Assembly: GCA_963082975.1 (NCBI GenBank)
Contig: OY720345.1
Coordinates: 29,210,611 to 29,274,610 of the forward strand
DNA: 64,000 bases
DNA from: Labia minor
Lineage: Eukaryota > Arthropoda > Insecta > Dermaptera > Spongiphoridae
Direction: 5' to 3'
This document shows positions 1-12,324 of the stretch, in pieces. Both the position numbers and the translations under genes were made by a program. The stretch's first letter is position 1; each line of letters starts with the position of its first letter. The notes under the pieces were generated by a model that was not told the origin of the DNA, searched no databases, and saw only the letters and a program-made list of their open reading frames with translations.

Positions 1-1285
1 AAATTGTTAATAAAAATTTAATAATCAACTATGGATACATAAAACTATGAACGATTTTGATAAATTGCTTCAGAAGAAAGTATTAAACAAGTAAAAGTAA
101 AAATTAGTTAAAGTTCTGAGGAGTAATCAGCACTCTAGATTTTTTCATAATGAAAATTATATTTTGAATCATTTCATCAGAAATTGTTTTCAAATTATTA
201 TAAGAATAAAATTCCATCCATTTCTTTAAAATTTATTCGTTTATTTCCTCATATACAAATTCAATTTAATCAAATAATAAAAATAAGATAATTAAAAATA
301 AATTAATTTTATAAAGATAAATTTGTATTCATACATTACATAGTAAGTAATTTTTAAAAATAGATATAACATCAATATATGAATGAAAATAATATATTTA
401 AAAATTAATCTATTTTAAATATATAGTAGGTACTTACAATAAATATTTAAAAAAGATGTTATTTTTAGATAAAAATATAATTTGTATTCTCAATAACAAA
501 CAAAAACACTTTCATTATTTTTTTTTTTTTTTTTTTTTTGAAAAACTTGAACTAAATAAACTTGTTTTAAACGGAAAAGACAGGTAGGTGTAAGGTCTAG
601 TTTAAAACTCTTTATTATTATTATCTCTTAATATATATATAAGTATATATTCAATAAATTAAAATATTTTATTCCTATATCCTGTTTCCTTATCATAAAA
701 TGATGTTTCACTTTTCTTTAAAATAATAAATTAACCAAATCAGTTATGTTGACCAACGGAATAGAATGTAAATTGAAATCAATATACAAAGGTGTGGACG
801 GGAAATTACTTTCCGTCAACATTTTAATTTCATTTATTATACATTTATTTGATTATTAGATATGTATATATAAATATATATATAGGAAAAATACTTGTTT
901 TTAATAAATAGAAATAAAAATGAATAAATTTTATATAAAAAGAAAATACATTTAATTTCAATTTCATTTATTAAATCTATCACTTAAAAGCTATCATAAG
1001 TCAGTGAAATTTTTAATTATGATTTTTAATTTTGATCGAAACTTGATTAATTTTACAGATTATTTAATTGAGAAATTCAATTCAATATTAATCTTTTCTA
1101 TTTTATTAAACTTATAAATTATCCATGAAATTGTATGGGATTACTGAATTCGTGACTATATTCTTGCAATCGCCACCTCCATCCAATTCCTATTCTCTCC
1201 TAATTCTCTCCTATCTTTTTTTTTACTTCATTATAGGCATATTTATTTAAATAGATAATTATAAAGGCATTTCAATTTGTTATAG
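1..1285. other. AT-rich upstream region, no gene seen
   Basis: A/T-rich DNA with a long T run near 518-539 and short TA-rich patches. A stretch at about 1165-1215 (pyrimidine-rich, with a CCTATTCTCTCC-like string) weakly resembles the 3' part of the LINE family found elsewhere in the window. No coding exon is supported. The last bases (ttgttatag, ending at 1285) look like a splice acceptor, so a 5' untranslated exon of the gene starting at 1296 may lie in or beyond this stretch. Confidence 0.5.
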
Positions 1286-1295
1286 ATTGAATGGA

Positions 1296-1439
1296 ATGCA
1301 GTTGCATGTTTTGATAATGACCCTAGTGTCATGGTCAGTGAATCTTGTTTATTGTCAACTATCAGGCCAGGCGGTTTATCGGAATCAATTAGCAACACAG
1401 CAACTCCTCCAATCAATTCAACGACAAAACAGTTTAGAG
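1296..1439 (+). CDS. Exon 1 of an unrecognised small secreted protein
   Basis: First coding exon of a gene I do not recognise. It encodes 48 residues starting at the ATG at 1296. Residues 1-20 are a clear signal peptide: a hydrophobic core (LHVLIMTLVSW) ending VYC, with likely cleavage after Cys20. A glutamine-rich, probably helical segment follows (QLATQQLLQSIQRQ). The exon ends in phase 0 at a donor GAG|gtatac. A plausible splice acceptor ending at 1285 suggests a 5' UTR intron just before the start. Joined to 7898..8212 it gives a protein of about 152 residues with no cysteine after the signal peptide. The join is inferred from matching phase and splice signals. A missed exon between the two is possible. 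Confidence 0.72.
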
Positions 1440-2135
1440 GTATACATTAATTATATATCAAATTAACATCTGTCATATATATACATATATATATATATAA
1501 TAAAGACAATACATCATATATACAAATATACACCATACAATCAATTTATTCTAAATTATTTATTAATCTCGATTAAGTTATATTTTTTATTTTAATTTGA
1601 CTCTACTAAATAAATCCTTCTAATATTTATTTATCTATTTTATGTTGATAGATAAATTAATATTAATTTATGAATATCTCTTTTTCTTAGACCACCCATA
1701 ATGTAAGAAAATAGAAAATCAATTTAAACTTTCTAGATATTAAATACACAATCGAGTCAGATAAATATAATAATTTTGTTATATACTATTCTATTTACTT
1801 TTCAAATTAATAAGATTTTCTCAAATTATTCATTTATAAATAAAATATGAGTTTGAATTTTTAATATTATTTTTTTGCTGAAAAACAAATTATACTACTT
1901 CTACTTATTTGACTTTTCCTATATGTATATAGAATACTTGAAACAAAATAATTTGTTTGGAAAATTTTAAGATATGAGAACATATCTTTTAGTTGGTTTA
2001 ATATTTAAAACAATAATTGACAAGGTGGAGGGGGAAAATATAGGTATTTATATAATAATAGTATATAATATAGTTAGAACCAATAACCAATATATCTTTA
2101 GGCTAAATACAATTATTGGAGATGTTTTACATATT

Positions 2136-2142
<7 letters not shown>

Positions 2143-2168
<26 letters not shown>

Positions 2169-2169
2169 A
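2143..2169. repeat. (TA)n microsatellite
   Basis: Uninterrupted TA dinucleotides in the intron of the secreted-protein gene. Confidence 0.9.
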
Positions 2170-3000
2170 TAGTAATATCTAAAAATTATCTTGATGGGTT
2201 TGAATTCTCCAACCATCTCCCTCCGTTTCTAAAAATAATTAAAAAACTCTCATTTCCCATTCATTAATAAAAATAGCGATTCCCTCAACACATCATTCAT
2301 ATAAATATCTATATATTAAATTCAAAATTTAAAATAATTAAAATACAATTTTGTTGTATGTTCGTGGGAAAGTCAAATGTATTAATTAGTAGGTCATCGA
2401 CAGATGATTTCTCTTGTAATTTTTTATTTTTTTAATAAACAAATTCAGTTCATTAACCCGACCTTAGAAATAACTATTTATTCTCCCGTATTCTCTACAG
2501 ATCACACATTCTCTTATCAGTTTCACTATGCCCTTATTTTAAAAAAAATAATAATTTTTATCTATAAAAGTAAATGTTTGTAAACGTACGTGTATCTATA
2601 TTTAGATTTAGAATATCATAGGATAGATAGCGTCAGATTTGCAATAAAATTTGATAAAGATATAATTTAATGAATATATTATACTACTTGAAGAAATTAA
2701 AATTGAAATTTATGGATGGGAAATATGAATCATGATTTTACAGATACAAATTAAATGCGAATGAATGAAAAAAGAAAGAATGATGAAAAATTTATATTCA
2801 TTACAACTAATTGAGAAACAAGGAGTAATAGTGTGATAGCGTGTTCAGAGGGGGACAATATACAATACTATAAATACTAATATATGGGGATTAGTATTAA
2901 TACAACTGGCCATCAGGATTTGCATTAAACAATAAAACATAAAATTTATTCTAGCTGATTGTAGACTGTTCAACTAAAATAGTTTTGAATAGTTAATTAA

Positions 3001-3490
3001 TATATCTATCTCTGTAGCTCTACGGAACTCGAAAGTTCTTGGCCGCAGCAATCACACTTCTCCAAGTATCCCTATTCTTAGTCGCAACCCTTCAATCCCT
3101 ACCCTCTCCCATCTCTCTCACGTCCCTTCCCACATTATCCACCCACCGCGTCCTTGGTCTTCCAAGCGGACTTTTCCCACTCGGTCTCCCCACCAATATA
3201 TTTTGCGCCATTCTTTCCTCTCCCGTTCTAGCCACGTGCCCTACCCATCGCAGCCTTCTCGATATTATAACCCTAACTATGTCTTTAGATGCATAGAGGT
3301 CATGCAATTCCTCGTTATGCAGTCTCCGCCATTCCCCTTTGATAATAATTTTGAATCCCTTTACTGCATGATAACAGGCGGTTCCCGATTGCAACCTCGA
3401 TTTAAAATCTTCTCGAATATTATTATCCTTCGTATTTACACAACCTAAGTATTTAAATTTTTCTACATTTTCAAATTCTATATTTTGTAT
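3001..3490 (-). mobile_element. Non-LTR retrotransposon 3' fragment
   Basis: 5'-truncated copy of the LINE family that also occurs at 18325, 35958, 40761, 48962 and 63931. On the - strand it reads EWRRLHNEELHDLYASKD, then RLRWVGHVAR, then GRPRTRWVDNVG, the usual C-terminal end of an insect reverse-transcriptase polyprotein. It ends with a TCGAGTTCCGTAGAGCTACAGAGATAGATATA 3' terminus, here seen from its complement at 3001. The upstream part (3360-3490) matches the region before the C-terminal domain but has deletions. No intact protein is left. Confidence 0.85.
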
Positions 3491-3761
3491 GTTAAATAGT
3501 TAATTAATAGTATTATATAAATTCATTTTTTAATTTAATTTGTATAAATTGTTTTAATTATTAAATATAAAATTCATCTAATCTTAAAAAACAAACAAGG
3601 TAATATGTAAATATTAAAGGATATCAAAACCAATCCATTTAACATAATAAGTTTAAAAATTTATAGATAATTATCTTTTATTGTATTAATTAATTGTTAA
3701 TTTGTTAATTGGTAGTTTGTTCTTTTCATGTCAATTAGTCTAGTTTCCAATTCCAAATAAT

Positions 3762-4092
3762 CAGGGCTGTTCCGACCCGGGGGTGCAGGGGGTACGGAGC
3801 ACCCGGGCGGCAAGCATTTAGGGGGGGCGGCGTGAACCGCCTTATAAGTACTTATTCATTTTATCATTTTATGTTTTTTTTTAATTTAAAAAAAAGGTCA
3901 AATGTTTTTTTGCGATCAGAATCTTAAATACTTTCGATTTTTTTCAATTTTTTCAATATGGTTCTAAAAAAAAAATTAAATTAACTTAAATTTACTTTAT
4001 CTTTTTTATTTGTAAATTTTAAACTACATTGAGGGAAGGGTAGGCAAAATTATTCTCGCACCCGGGCGGCATATATCCTAGGAACGGCCATG
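3762..4092. mobile_element. hAT-like non-autonomous element
   Basis: A 331-bp insertion bounded by imperfect terminal inverted repeats: CAGGGCTGTTCCGA on the left, and the complement of TAGGAACGGCCATG on the right. It is flanked by an 8-bp direct duplication with one mismatch (caaataat at 3754-3761, caaataac at 4093-4100). A CAG..CTG-type end with an 8-bp target duplication is the hAT signature. Both ends are strikingly GC-rich (CACCCGGGCGGC-like strings at each side) while the core is A/T. No transposase remains. Confidence 0.78.
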
Positions 4093-4884
4093 CAAATAAC
4101 TTTTGAAAGTAAACAAAATACTGTTAAAATAGGATATTTTTATAAGAAATACATTTTTTTTATCTTATTCTTTTTTACCTAATAACGAATTTATTTTTTC
4201 AAAATGGAAAATAAAACATTTTGAAAATTATTAATACTTATATATTCAATTTAATAAAATTACATTAATAGTTTTAATATATTATATTAATTTCGGGGTT
4301 ATTTTTAAGTTTTATAGTGAGATTTTAGTCTCAACGTTTCGGCGCTCAGATCATTTTTCTAGGAGGGAATTTATATATATAAATATATATCAATCAATTT
4401 AATTAATTGAAAATATTTAATTTAATGAATGTAATATGTCTAATATATTTATTACATACATACCTAACAATAAACAACTTTAGAAATATGTTAATATATT
4501 CTTAATGGGTCTAAGTCTAAAGTGACTAAAATAAAAAAATTCCTTTTTTTAATAAATATATTTTAATATTAATCCTATTAATTATAACATTTCTAACATA
4601 CATTAATAATTAGTAAGAATAATCAATTTAATTGAGGAATTTTAGTTCAATTTACTTATTAAAAAAATGAATTATGTCTAGAAAGGTAAATTATTGTAAA
4701 AAAAGAAAGTGATAACTTTTCACCGGAAATATCCGTTTTGGATGGACTAGTCCAGACCAATCAGACATGATACATCTTAAATAAAATTTAATTACACACA
4801 AGTTCTTTCAATAAATAATAATCTATTAAAGACCATTATATTCAATTCTCCAATTAAGAGAATATATTTACAATATCTATTTAT

Positions 4885-4985
4885 CTATGTGACCCTGCGG
4901 AAGTTGAAAATTTTTGGTTAAATCAACCACATGCCAGCTCCATCCATGCTCTATTCTCTTCCAACTTCTTCATGACACTCATACA
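4885..4985 (-). mobile_element. Decayed LINE 3' end
   Basis: The string from TATCTATGTGACCCTGCGG through CAACCACAT aligns by eye, with many substitutions, to the 3' terminus of the LINE copies at 3001 and 63931. A pyrimidine-rich stretch follows in the same order. This is an old copy of the same family. Confidence 0.5.
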
Positions 4986-5588
4986 CGCAATATAATTCCT
5001 TTTTTTATGTCAAAAAAAAAAAAAATATAATATTTCAGAAAAAAAAGTGATTTGAATGAAATTAGTTATAGATTTATAATTATTTTAAAATTAAATAAAA
5101 TATAAATTTAATAAATAAAAGAAAAACAATCAAAATATTCCATTCATGCTTTCTTAATTATATCGTAAATACCTAATTGTTTACGTCACTATATATCTAT
5201 GAAAATGAAAGTAAATCATAAATTGAATCGTGTATCGATCTTTAATTATATATTTTAACTTGATCATATAATTATTTTTCTTTAATATAAAAGAAAGAAG
5301 AATATAACATAAAAGAAAATATTACTTTCATATACAAGTTTTATTAATATTTAATAAGCATGCATTTTTTTTATCTTTGGTATAATTTCCAATGGAATGG
5401 TGTATATAGATTAATTAATTAAATTTATTTATACTACATTTTTATTATATTTTATATTTAATAATTTCCTAAGAGAAATATTTGAAAAAAAAAACTCTTA
5501 AAATAAATATTCTTAATTCAATTACCTATAACTTTGCCAATTACCTTTATTTATATCTATTATATAAATATGATTATGCATATCGATA

Positions 5589-5589
<1 letters not shown>

Positions 5590-5624
<35 letters not shown>
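5590..5624. repeat. (TA)n microsatellite
   Basis: About 35 bp of pure TA repeat inside the long intron. Confidence 0.92.
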
Positions 5625-5626
<2 letters not shown>

Positions 5627-7897
5627 TAAATGTTCGTATAAGTATTTATTAACCTTATCAGATTATATACAAACTAAAAACAAATTAATCTCGGTATTTT
5701 TCTCAAAATCGTTTCTAATATAATAAAGTATCTAACATAACCAGTTAATTGATTTAATAATCAATAATCTATTTTTCCCCTTTTAATACACATTTATATT
5801 ATGTGATACATATAAAATGGTTAAAATAATATTTAATTCAATAATATTTTTTTAGAATATTTCATTATTAAAAATTATAAAAGTATTTATTTATTTTATA
5901 AATTTAATGATATCATTTTTATTAATTTACAAATATGATATTATATAAATATAATTATAATAATTGTTAAAAGAAAAATAAATAACTTGAAATGATGTTT
6001 TTAAATGTAAGAAATAAATGTAAGAATAAATGTTCAAACATGTTTTATCATAAATCCTTAATTTGGATTGGAAGGGACATTAATAATAATAATAATATAG
6101 TTCATTTAGTTTGTACTATATAAGTTGGAACAGAATCGCGTATTTATTATAAGCTCAATAACTAGTTAAAAGAGGACCACTGAAGAAGTAAAGAAAGAAA
6201 ATAAAACTAATTCTATAAATAAGATAAAAAAATCGAGAAAGAAGGAGAGTGAAAAAGGGTAATTGTTCAAATTTTAATGCATACGTTGAGTAAAAACGGC
6301 TCATAAAGAGTTTACTGGATAAGGTCTAATAAATAATATTTATTTATTTATTTATTAATATTATTTAAGTACCGATCAGTCGATACGCTATAATATATTA
6401 ATATTATTATGTAAATGTTCAAATATAGTAGTGATTAAATATTTTTTTTTTTTTTTTTACTTAAATTTGTTCAAAAATAATAAAAAGTAGAGCTAATGGT
6501 GAAAGTTGAATTTTAATATGGTTGAGATATGCACTTACTCGCCAGGTAGATTAAATAAATTCGATGCAAAATTTATCCATTGTTAATTCAGATCATAAGT
6601 ACATGAAAAAATTAAATAAATAAGAAGATTTTGAAAAGATTATATATAACATGATAGTTCATTATTGAAAACTAAATGACAAAATAATTGAGAATCGGGA
6701 ATAAAATCATATCTAAAAGAAGATAAAAAAAATAGAAGATTCAGGATGTAAGTTGCACATGAAATTGAAACAAAAATTATAATTTTTATTCCAGATTTTT
6801 TCGACGTTTTGAGTGCAAAATCGAACCTTTCCTCAGAAAGTTTAAATTAAAAATTGTCGTAGTGTAGATTTATTGATTGACAATTAATAAAAAATAATAA
6901 TTGTATATAATTTTTTTAAATTTTTTCTATTCATATATATAAAAAATGTTAAGTCTTTTCAAATTTAACTAAAATGAATTTAATAATTTTCATTCGCTAA
7001 ATGTACACCACCACAATTTATAATTGACAACTTTCTAGTCCTGTGAAAGGGAAGCATCGACAAAATGTTCGAATAAAAAAAAAAAAAAAAAAATTAGTAT
7101 TTTTATTTCTACCTCCTGTACTGCACACATACTGAATCATCTATTTTAAAAATCGTAACAAAAAATAATAATTTGAATTTATCTATATAAAATACAAAAT
7201 AATTGTAGTTTGTATAGTGTTTAAATTTTAGATTTAACCTTTTCAAGGTTGTATAATGATAGAAGAGTCTCGGTCAGTTGATATAGATATTAATTGAATT
7301 TTTTTTTGTACTATAATTCCTTGTTTCATCCTATTTATCTATTTTTGTATATTCCTGATAAACTTAATTCATAGTGCGTTACTAGAGAAGTTTTTTTTTT
7401 CAAATTAAAATTACGGAATTAATTAGAAGTGATCTGTATCCTAAGGAGAGAAAAATTAATGAATGATATAACATTAATCTCTTGTAGAGAGTGGAAAGTA
7501 TTTTTTAATCCATTCCAAAGAACATTCCACAAAGTTAAATATATGGCCATATTTATTTTAAATGACTATCAATCATAAATAATATACATATAATTGTATA
7601 ACTATCAGCACGAATATATTTATACGAGAATCGTAAAAAGAAAATTAATGTCTATTACTTACATGTAAATAAATGAATTATGTTTGTTATTTTATTTTGA
7701 TATTTTGATATGAGTCGATTATTATAAATTATAATCATTTTTTTTTATTTTTCTTGAAAATAGAAATTTTTTTTTTTATTTTTTTTTCATTTTTTTTTAT
7801 CAAAAGTATACTTAATAATATTTTTTATTTATTATAATATAGAGAATTGTTTTTATTTTTTTTTTTTTAATTAATATATTTGTAAAATTAATTTCAG

Positions 7898-8212
7898 TCG
7901 AACAGTGATGATGCACCACGACTTCGCCAATTGCTTTTACGAGCAGTGGATTTGTATTTTTTGGAACGTCGAGCACAGAAAGTGGTAACAACGTCAACCG
8001 AAATCCCTGAGACTACACCACTTCCTGTAAGCAAAATTTTAGAACATTATGGTGCCTCTCCAATCAGTGGTTACCGGGTGGCTGGTCATCCAATTCACTC
8101 TCTCGGATATTTACCGGTTTCTCTTTTCGGCAAAACCCCCATCGTACCAATTTCAAGTGTACTTCCTAAGTCAGATGAAATATCCCAAATTCAATATACT
8201 CGATCAGGATAA
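7898..8212 (+). CDS. Exon 2 (terminal) of the small secreted protein
   Basis: Final coding exon: 104 codons plus TAA at 8210-8212. It follows an acceptor (polypyrimidine tract, then atttcag at 7891-7897) and reads in phase 0 from exon 1. In order it encodes an acidic start (SNSDDAP), an amphipathic helix (RLRQLLLRAVDLYFLERR), a Thr/Pro-rich linker (TTSTEIPETTPLP), then a Gly/Pro/Ser/Ile-rich half (SPISGYRVAGHPIHSLGY). There are no cysteines and no membrane segment. One dibasic site, Arg72-Arg73 of the joined protein, lies at the end of the helix and could be a processing site. Codon composition is clearly less A/T-rich than the flanks, as expected for constrained coding sequence. The function is unknown. 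A secreted structural or peptide-precursor role is possible but not shown. Confidence 0.75.
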   Translation, partial: SNSDDAPRLRQLLLRAVDLYFLERRAQKVVTTSTEIPETTPLPVSKILEHYGASPISGYRVAGHPIHSLGYLPVSLFGKTPIVPISSVLPKSDEISQIQYTRSG

Positions 8213-8321
8213 ATCGAAAAAAAAAAATAAAAAAATATTCATGAAAAATAAATATTCATTTTTAAGAAAATCCTGTTATATTATTATTATTATATAATAT
8301 TGTAAATTTGTTGACTTAATC

Positions 8322-8327
8322 AATAAA
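8322..8327 (+). terminator. Poly(A) signal AATAAA
   Basis: Canonical AATAAA 110 bp after the stop codon of the secreted-protein gene, followed by T-rich sequence. Another AATAAA overlaps the A-run just after the stop (8226-8231). Which one is used cannot be told. Confidence 0.5.
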
Positions 8328-8398
8328 TATTATTTTAATATATTAAAATAAAATTAATTTATTTTATAAATAATTAATATGATTTTAGAATAAATCTA

Positions 8399-8645
8399 AA
8401 GGCGCCACAGGGTAGGTGGCAACATCGTTAGCTCACATTCTCATGGTCCCGGGTTCAAGTCACGTGATAAAGGTTGATAGGTACCGTTCTACTGATCATA
8501 AGACATTAATTAATATAGCCGACTTGTTAGGCGTTTTACTTGTACAAGTCAGAGGTTTTTTTAGAATATACCTGATACCGTTCGTCTATGTAGTCAATCT
8601 ACTTTAAAGACCGTTCCTTTAATATATTATTTTGCAAGAAAGAGT
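8399..8645 (+). mobile_element. tRNA-derived SINE-like element
   Basis: The head (8410-8465) resembles tRNA-derived SINEs: an A-box-like GGTGGCAACATCGTTAGCTC, then CATGGTCCC and a good B-box GGTTCAAGTC at 8452-8461. The spacing is tRNA-like. The following 180 bp is a less A/T-rich body of unknown origin ending near GCAAG. I cannot see a target duplication or another copy in this window, so the ends are approximate. Confidence 0.55.
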
Positions 8646-9954
8646 AAAAATTCGCTTGCAAGAAGAATTGCCTCTGGCATCTAAGAAGAAATATACCAAT
8701 TTTGAAGTTTAAAAATTAAATATAATAGTACTAAATTAAAGAGTGAAAGGTTTTAAAAAAATAATAAAACAAACATTAAAACAAATTTAATAAAAATTGT
8801 ATATATTATTATTTCATTTAACAATATAATGACGTAAATTCGTCCAAAATTCTAAATTCATTACCAACAAAAATGTTAATCTAAAACAAAAAGATTGATG
8901 AACAATTGTTTCCTTTTTGTATTTTGTTTACATGTTTTTTGTAATATGTATATTTTTTATTTTCCATTTTGAAAATGGATTTTCTTAATTTTTATTTTTT
9001 TTTTTTAAATTGAATGAATTTTTGTTTTTAACATTATTAAAATTATAATGAAAAGTTGTAATTAGGTAATTAGGATTAGGAACAAGTATAGAAAAGGATG
9101 GATAGAAAGAGAAAGAGAGAATAAATGAGCAAGAGAGAGTAAGATATGGAGATAAAGAGCGAAAGATTAGAGAAAAAGTAGGAAAAAAGGATATAGCCTA
9201 ATCAATGTTTCTATTCAAAATCTGATTTATTCTATAATTTACAAGAATTGAAAATTTTTTTTGTTAAAAAGGAAAGATTTTAGTTTAAAGGCAGGTATAT
9301 AGAGCCATATAAATTGAACTGTTCTTGCTTCGACCGGGCTCTGGCACTTGATAAATCAAATTAAGATATTATAGAAGTCCTGTATAAAGAAACAGAAAAA
9401 TTTTATTTTTTTACGATATGACTTGAAATACAAGCGATTCAGTCAATTATAAATATTATCTATCCATGAATGAAAATATTCATGAAATATAAATATATAA
9501 AAAAATATTAAAGAATAGTATTGCTTAAATGAAAAATGTATATCATTACTTTTTTAAAATAAATGTATATTATAGAAATAAATCAGACTTTACAAATTCT
9601 TTCATAATTCCCATGTAAATTCCTAAATTCGCATGCTTTTTTCTAATTTATTTTTTATTTATTATAATATTTTTTTATTTTTCGCAAGATTTGAATTATT
9701 TCAATATTATCAAACCTTCCCATAATTAAAAAAATAAATTATTATAAAACATACAATAAATGATAAATTTCAGAATTTGTATTATATAATATAATTTTAT
9801 AAATAAATAGATAATAAAAATCTTACATATTTTTTAAAAGAAATTTAAAAATATATATGTATATGAACACAATATACAAAATAAAATAATATATATAGAA
9901 TAATAATTTTAAATTTTAAAATTAAATATAATCAGAATCAATATTTTATTTTAG
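8646..9954. other. Intergenic, nothing certain
   Basis: A/T-rich DNA with a purine-rich patch (GGATAGAAAGAGAAAGAGAG-like, about 9095-9190). A short GC-richer scrap (CTTCGACCGGGCTCTGG, 9328-9345) is unexplained. No exon is supported. Confidence 0.5.
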
Positions 9955-10061
9955 AATTTATTTTTTAAAAAGACGATATGGGGTCAGTTTAAAAGAAGAG
10001 AATTGCACGCCTTTTGGTTATGCAACCGGTAGATCTTTTAAAAAGTATCCTAGAATATGCG
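9955..10061 (+). CDS. Doubtful exon with two cysteines
   Basis: A candidate internal exon between an acceptor (tttattttag, 9945-9954; alternative gggtcag ending at 9987) and a donor (GCG|gtaaat, 10062). One open frame reads KEENCTPFGYATGRSFKKY, then PRIC, a peptide-like segment with two cysteines after a dibasic KRR. Base composition is less A/T-rich than the surroundings. No partner exon could be found, and it lies past the poly(A) signal of the gene upstream. It may be an exon of a separate gene, an old transposon scrap or chance. Confidence 0.25.
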
Positions 10062-11194
10062 GTAAATATTCATATTATATGGTTATATATTTTATATATT
10101 GTTTTTTTAATTTAAATATAAATTATTATTTTTAAATCATTATCAAAATATTAAAATAACGTGAACTCATATTAGAATAGGAGCGCGCGCTGACTTTAAA
10201 AATATTATACGAGTATTATAGGTTTTTCAAAAATTGATTAATTTGATGAGAAAAAAAAATTAATTAAAAAATTTTAAATAGAGAAATACCTAATAAAATA
10301 CATTGATCGTCATCATTTAGAAAGGGAATAAGGCACTAAGGATTAATAAATTTCAATATTTATATTATAATTTAAATAAATATAAACAAATTTATATTAA
10401 TAATGTTCCATTTTAATTTAATTCTGTATTAATCCTATTTTTTCAATATTATTTACAAATTAAATGATAAGTTACAAAATCAATTTCAAGATTATTTATA
10501 ATTATAATACTCGAATCAAATCGGTTTACTAAATAAAATTAATAATTCAATAATTGATTTTAACAAATTTGTAAATAATTATAACTGATCCAATAAAATT
10601 TTAATGAAAATATCGCAGAAAAATTATTAACACAAAAAATACCAAATTTACTCCTCAAAATTGATGAATTATTCCAAAGAAAAACATTTAATTCTGATTA
10701 TTTAAATTAAAATTTAAAAATATAAAATGATAGTTCACATAAAATAAAACAAACTTCATGAATTAACCAGGCAAGTAGTATTTAAGAAAAGTATATTTGA
10801 TTTGTAATTTTTTTCATTTCGATATATTAGAAGGAAGAAGATGATGGTTCTGCAAATATCACAATTTTAAAAAAGTGTACTTAATTTTTTTTTAATTTAT
10901 AATTAATTATATTATATATTCGTTTTAAATATGTACAATAATAATTTTGTTTAAATTATATATATTTATTAATTATTTAGATTTATTATTTAATTGTTTT
11001 TTTAATGTATTTATTTATTATGAAGGAAATATGTTAGATAAATTGCAAAATGGATGAATTATTATTTAGATGTTTATTTTTTTTAATTTTTTTTTATTAT
11101 TATAATCAGTTAACTAATATTATATATACATAAGTATATATAATATTTTTTAAATCTATATTATTTATTTGTAATTGGTCTATTATTATATAAA

Positions 11195-11250
11195 TATATA
11201 TATATATATATATTTAAATATACAAATATATATATATATATATATATTAT
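11195..11250. repeat. Interrupted (TA)n microsatellite
   Basis: Two TA runs separated by a short ATTTAAATATACAAA interruption. Confidence 0.85.
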
Positions 11251-11373
11251 AAATTTTAATTTCAATTGACAAAAAAAAATATTTTTTAAAAAAAGATATT
11301 TTATTAAAGTCTGATTGGATTGATCATACAATGTATAACAAAATATAATAGACCATCGTATATTATCACCTTA

Positions 11374-11375
<2 letters not shown>

Positions 11376-11404
<29 letters not shown>

Positions 11405-11435
11405 GTATATATTAATATATACTATATATACTATA

Positions 11436-11468
<33 letters not shown>
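11376..11468. repeat. Compound (TA)n / TATAC repeat
   Basis: About 90 bp of TA repeat with TATAGTATATAC-type interruptions in the middle. It is largely self-complementary. Confidence 0.88.
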
Positions 11469-11472
<4 letters not shown>

Positions 11473-12078
11473 CAATTTTGGACTACAAATATTAAGCACT
11501 GCTGTTTATGTTTTTTTACAAAATATATAATTTTTTTTTACATAACATAATTAATAAATTGCAATGAAAATATAATAATTCTATTTATAATTATATATAT
11601 ATATTTATTATATATATATAAAATGATGATAATTGATATTTTGATGGTTTTGTAAAAATAAAACAGCATTTTGGTTAAATTTAAAAAGAAAACTTTTTTC
11701 TTATAATATTTATGTATTTATGTATATATTAAGCTCATATTGATACAAATTCAATGAATGTGCCTAAATATCAAATTCATGTGACTTAAATCGACGATTC
11801 TCAATTTTTATAATATAATAATAGGCCTTCTATAAAGATTTAAATAAATTAAAAAAGAATATAAATTGTTGTGAAATGATACTCTATTTATTTTAAAATT
11901 TAGTTTATTTTTCAATTTTTTGTTTCACTATCCCCTCTCCTAATCAATTATTTAAAATATAAAAATATTTTTGGAATTTTCTCAATTAATTGTCAGAAAA
12001 AAACGTATATTTTTGTTAAATTGTTAAATTAACTGGAATATTAATTTATACATTTAGTTGATTGTATATATGACCATT

Positions 12079-12079
<1 letters not shown>

Positions 12080-12113
<34 letters not shown>
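12080..12113. repeat. (TA)n microsatellite
   Basis: Pure AT/TA dinucleotides. Confidence 0.92.
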
Positions 12114-12115
<2 letters not shown>

Positions 12116-12324
12116 CATTAATAAATAATGTTTATCTTCAACTTATATAGAATTTAACAAAATTAAAATATTGTAATTAAATATTGGCACATAATAATAT
12201 TTTTTTGTAATTTTATTTAAAAAATAAAATTAATTCTAATGGAGAATCATCGGTTTATAGATAACAAGGATAAGAAATGTATCTAACTACAAGGTTAGCA
12301 AAGGTGAAGCACCAAAAACCAGAC

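Larger units (their letters stand above)
1440..7897 (+). other. 6.5-kb intron of the secreted-protein gene
   Basis: Starts gtatac and ends atttcag. It is mainly A/T sequence and contains a TA repeat (2143-2169), a LINE 3' fragment (3001-3490), an hAT-like element (3762-4092), a decayed LINE end (4885-4985), a 35-bp TA repeat (5590-5624) and several A or T runs (6440-6458, 7076-7092, 7768-7798). No further exon is evident. Confidence 0.55.

Noticed and set aside
3039..3296. 85-codon + strand frame (MAAAITLLQ.., hydrophobic start) as a secreted protein
   Set aside because: It is antisense to the LINE C-terminal coding sequence, and the same antisense frame recurs at 49136-49393. It is a by-product of the LINE.
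8028..8042. A 15-bp intron (gtaagc..tttag) inside exon 2 of the secreted gene
   Set aside because: Far below any spliceable length. The frame is open through it.
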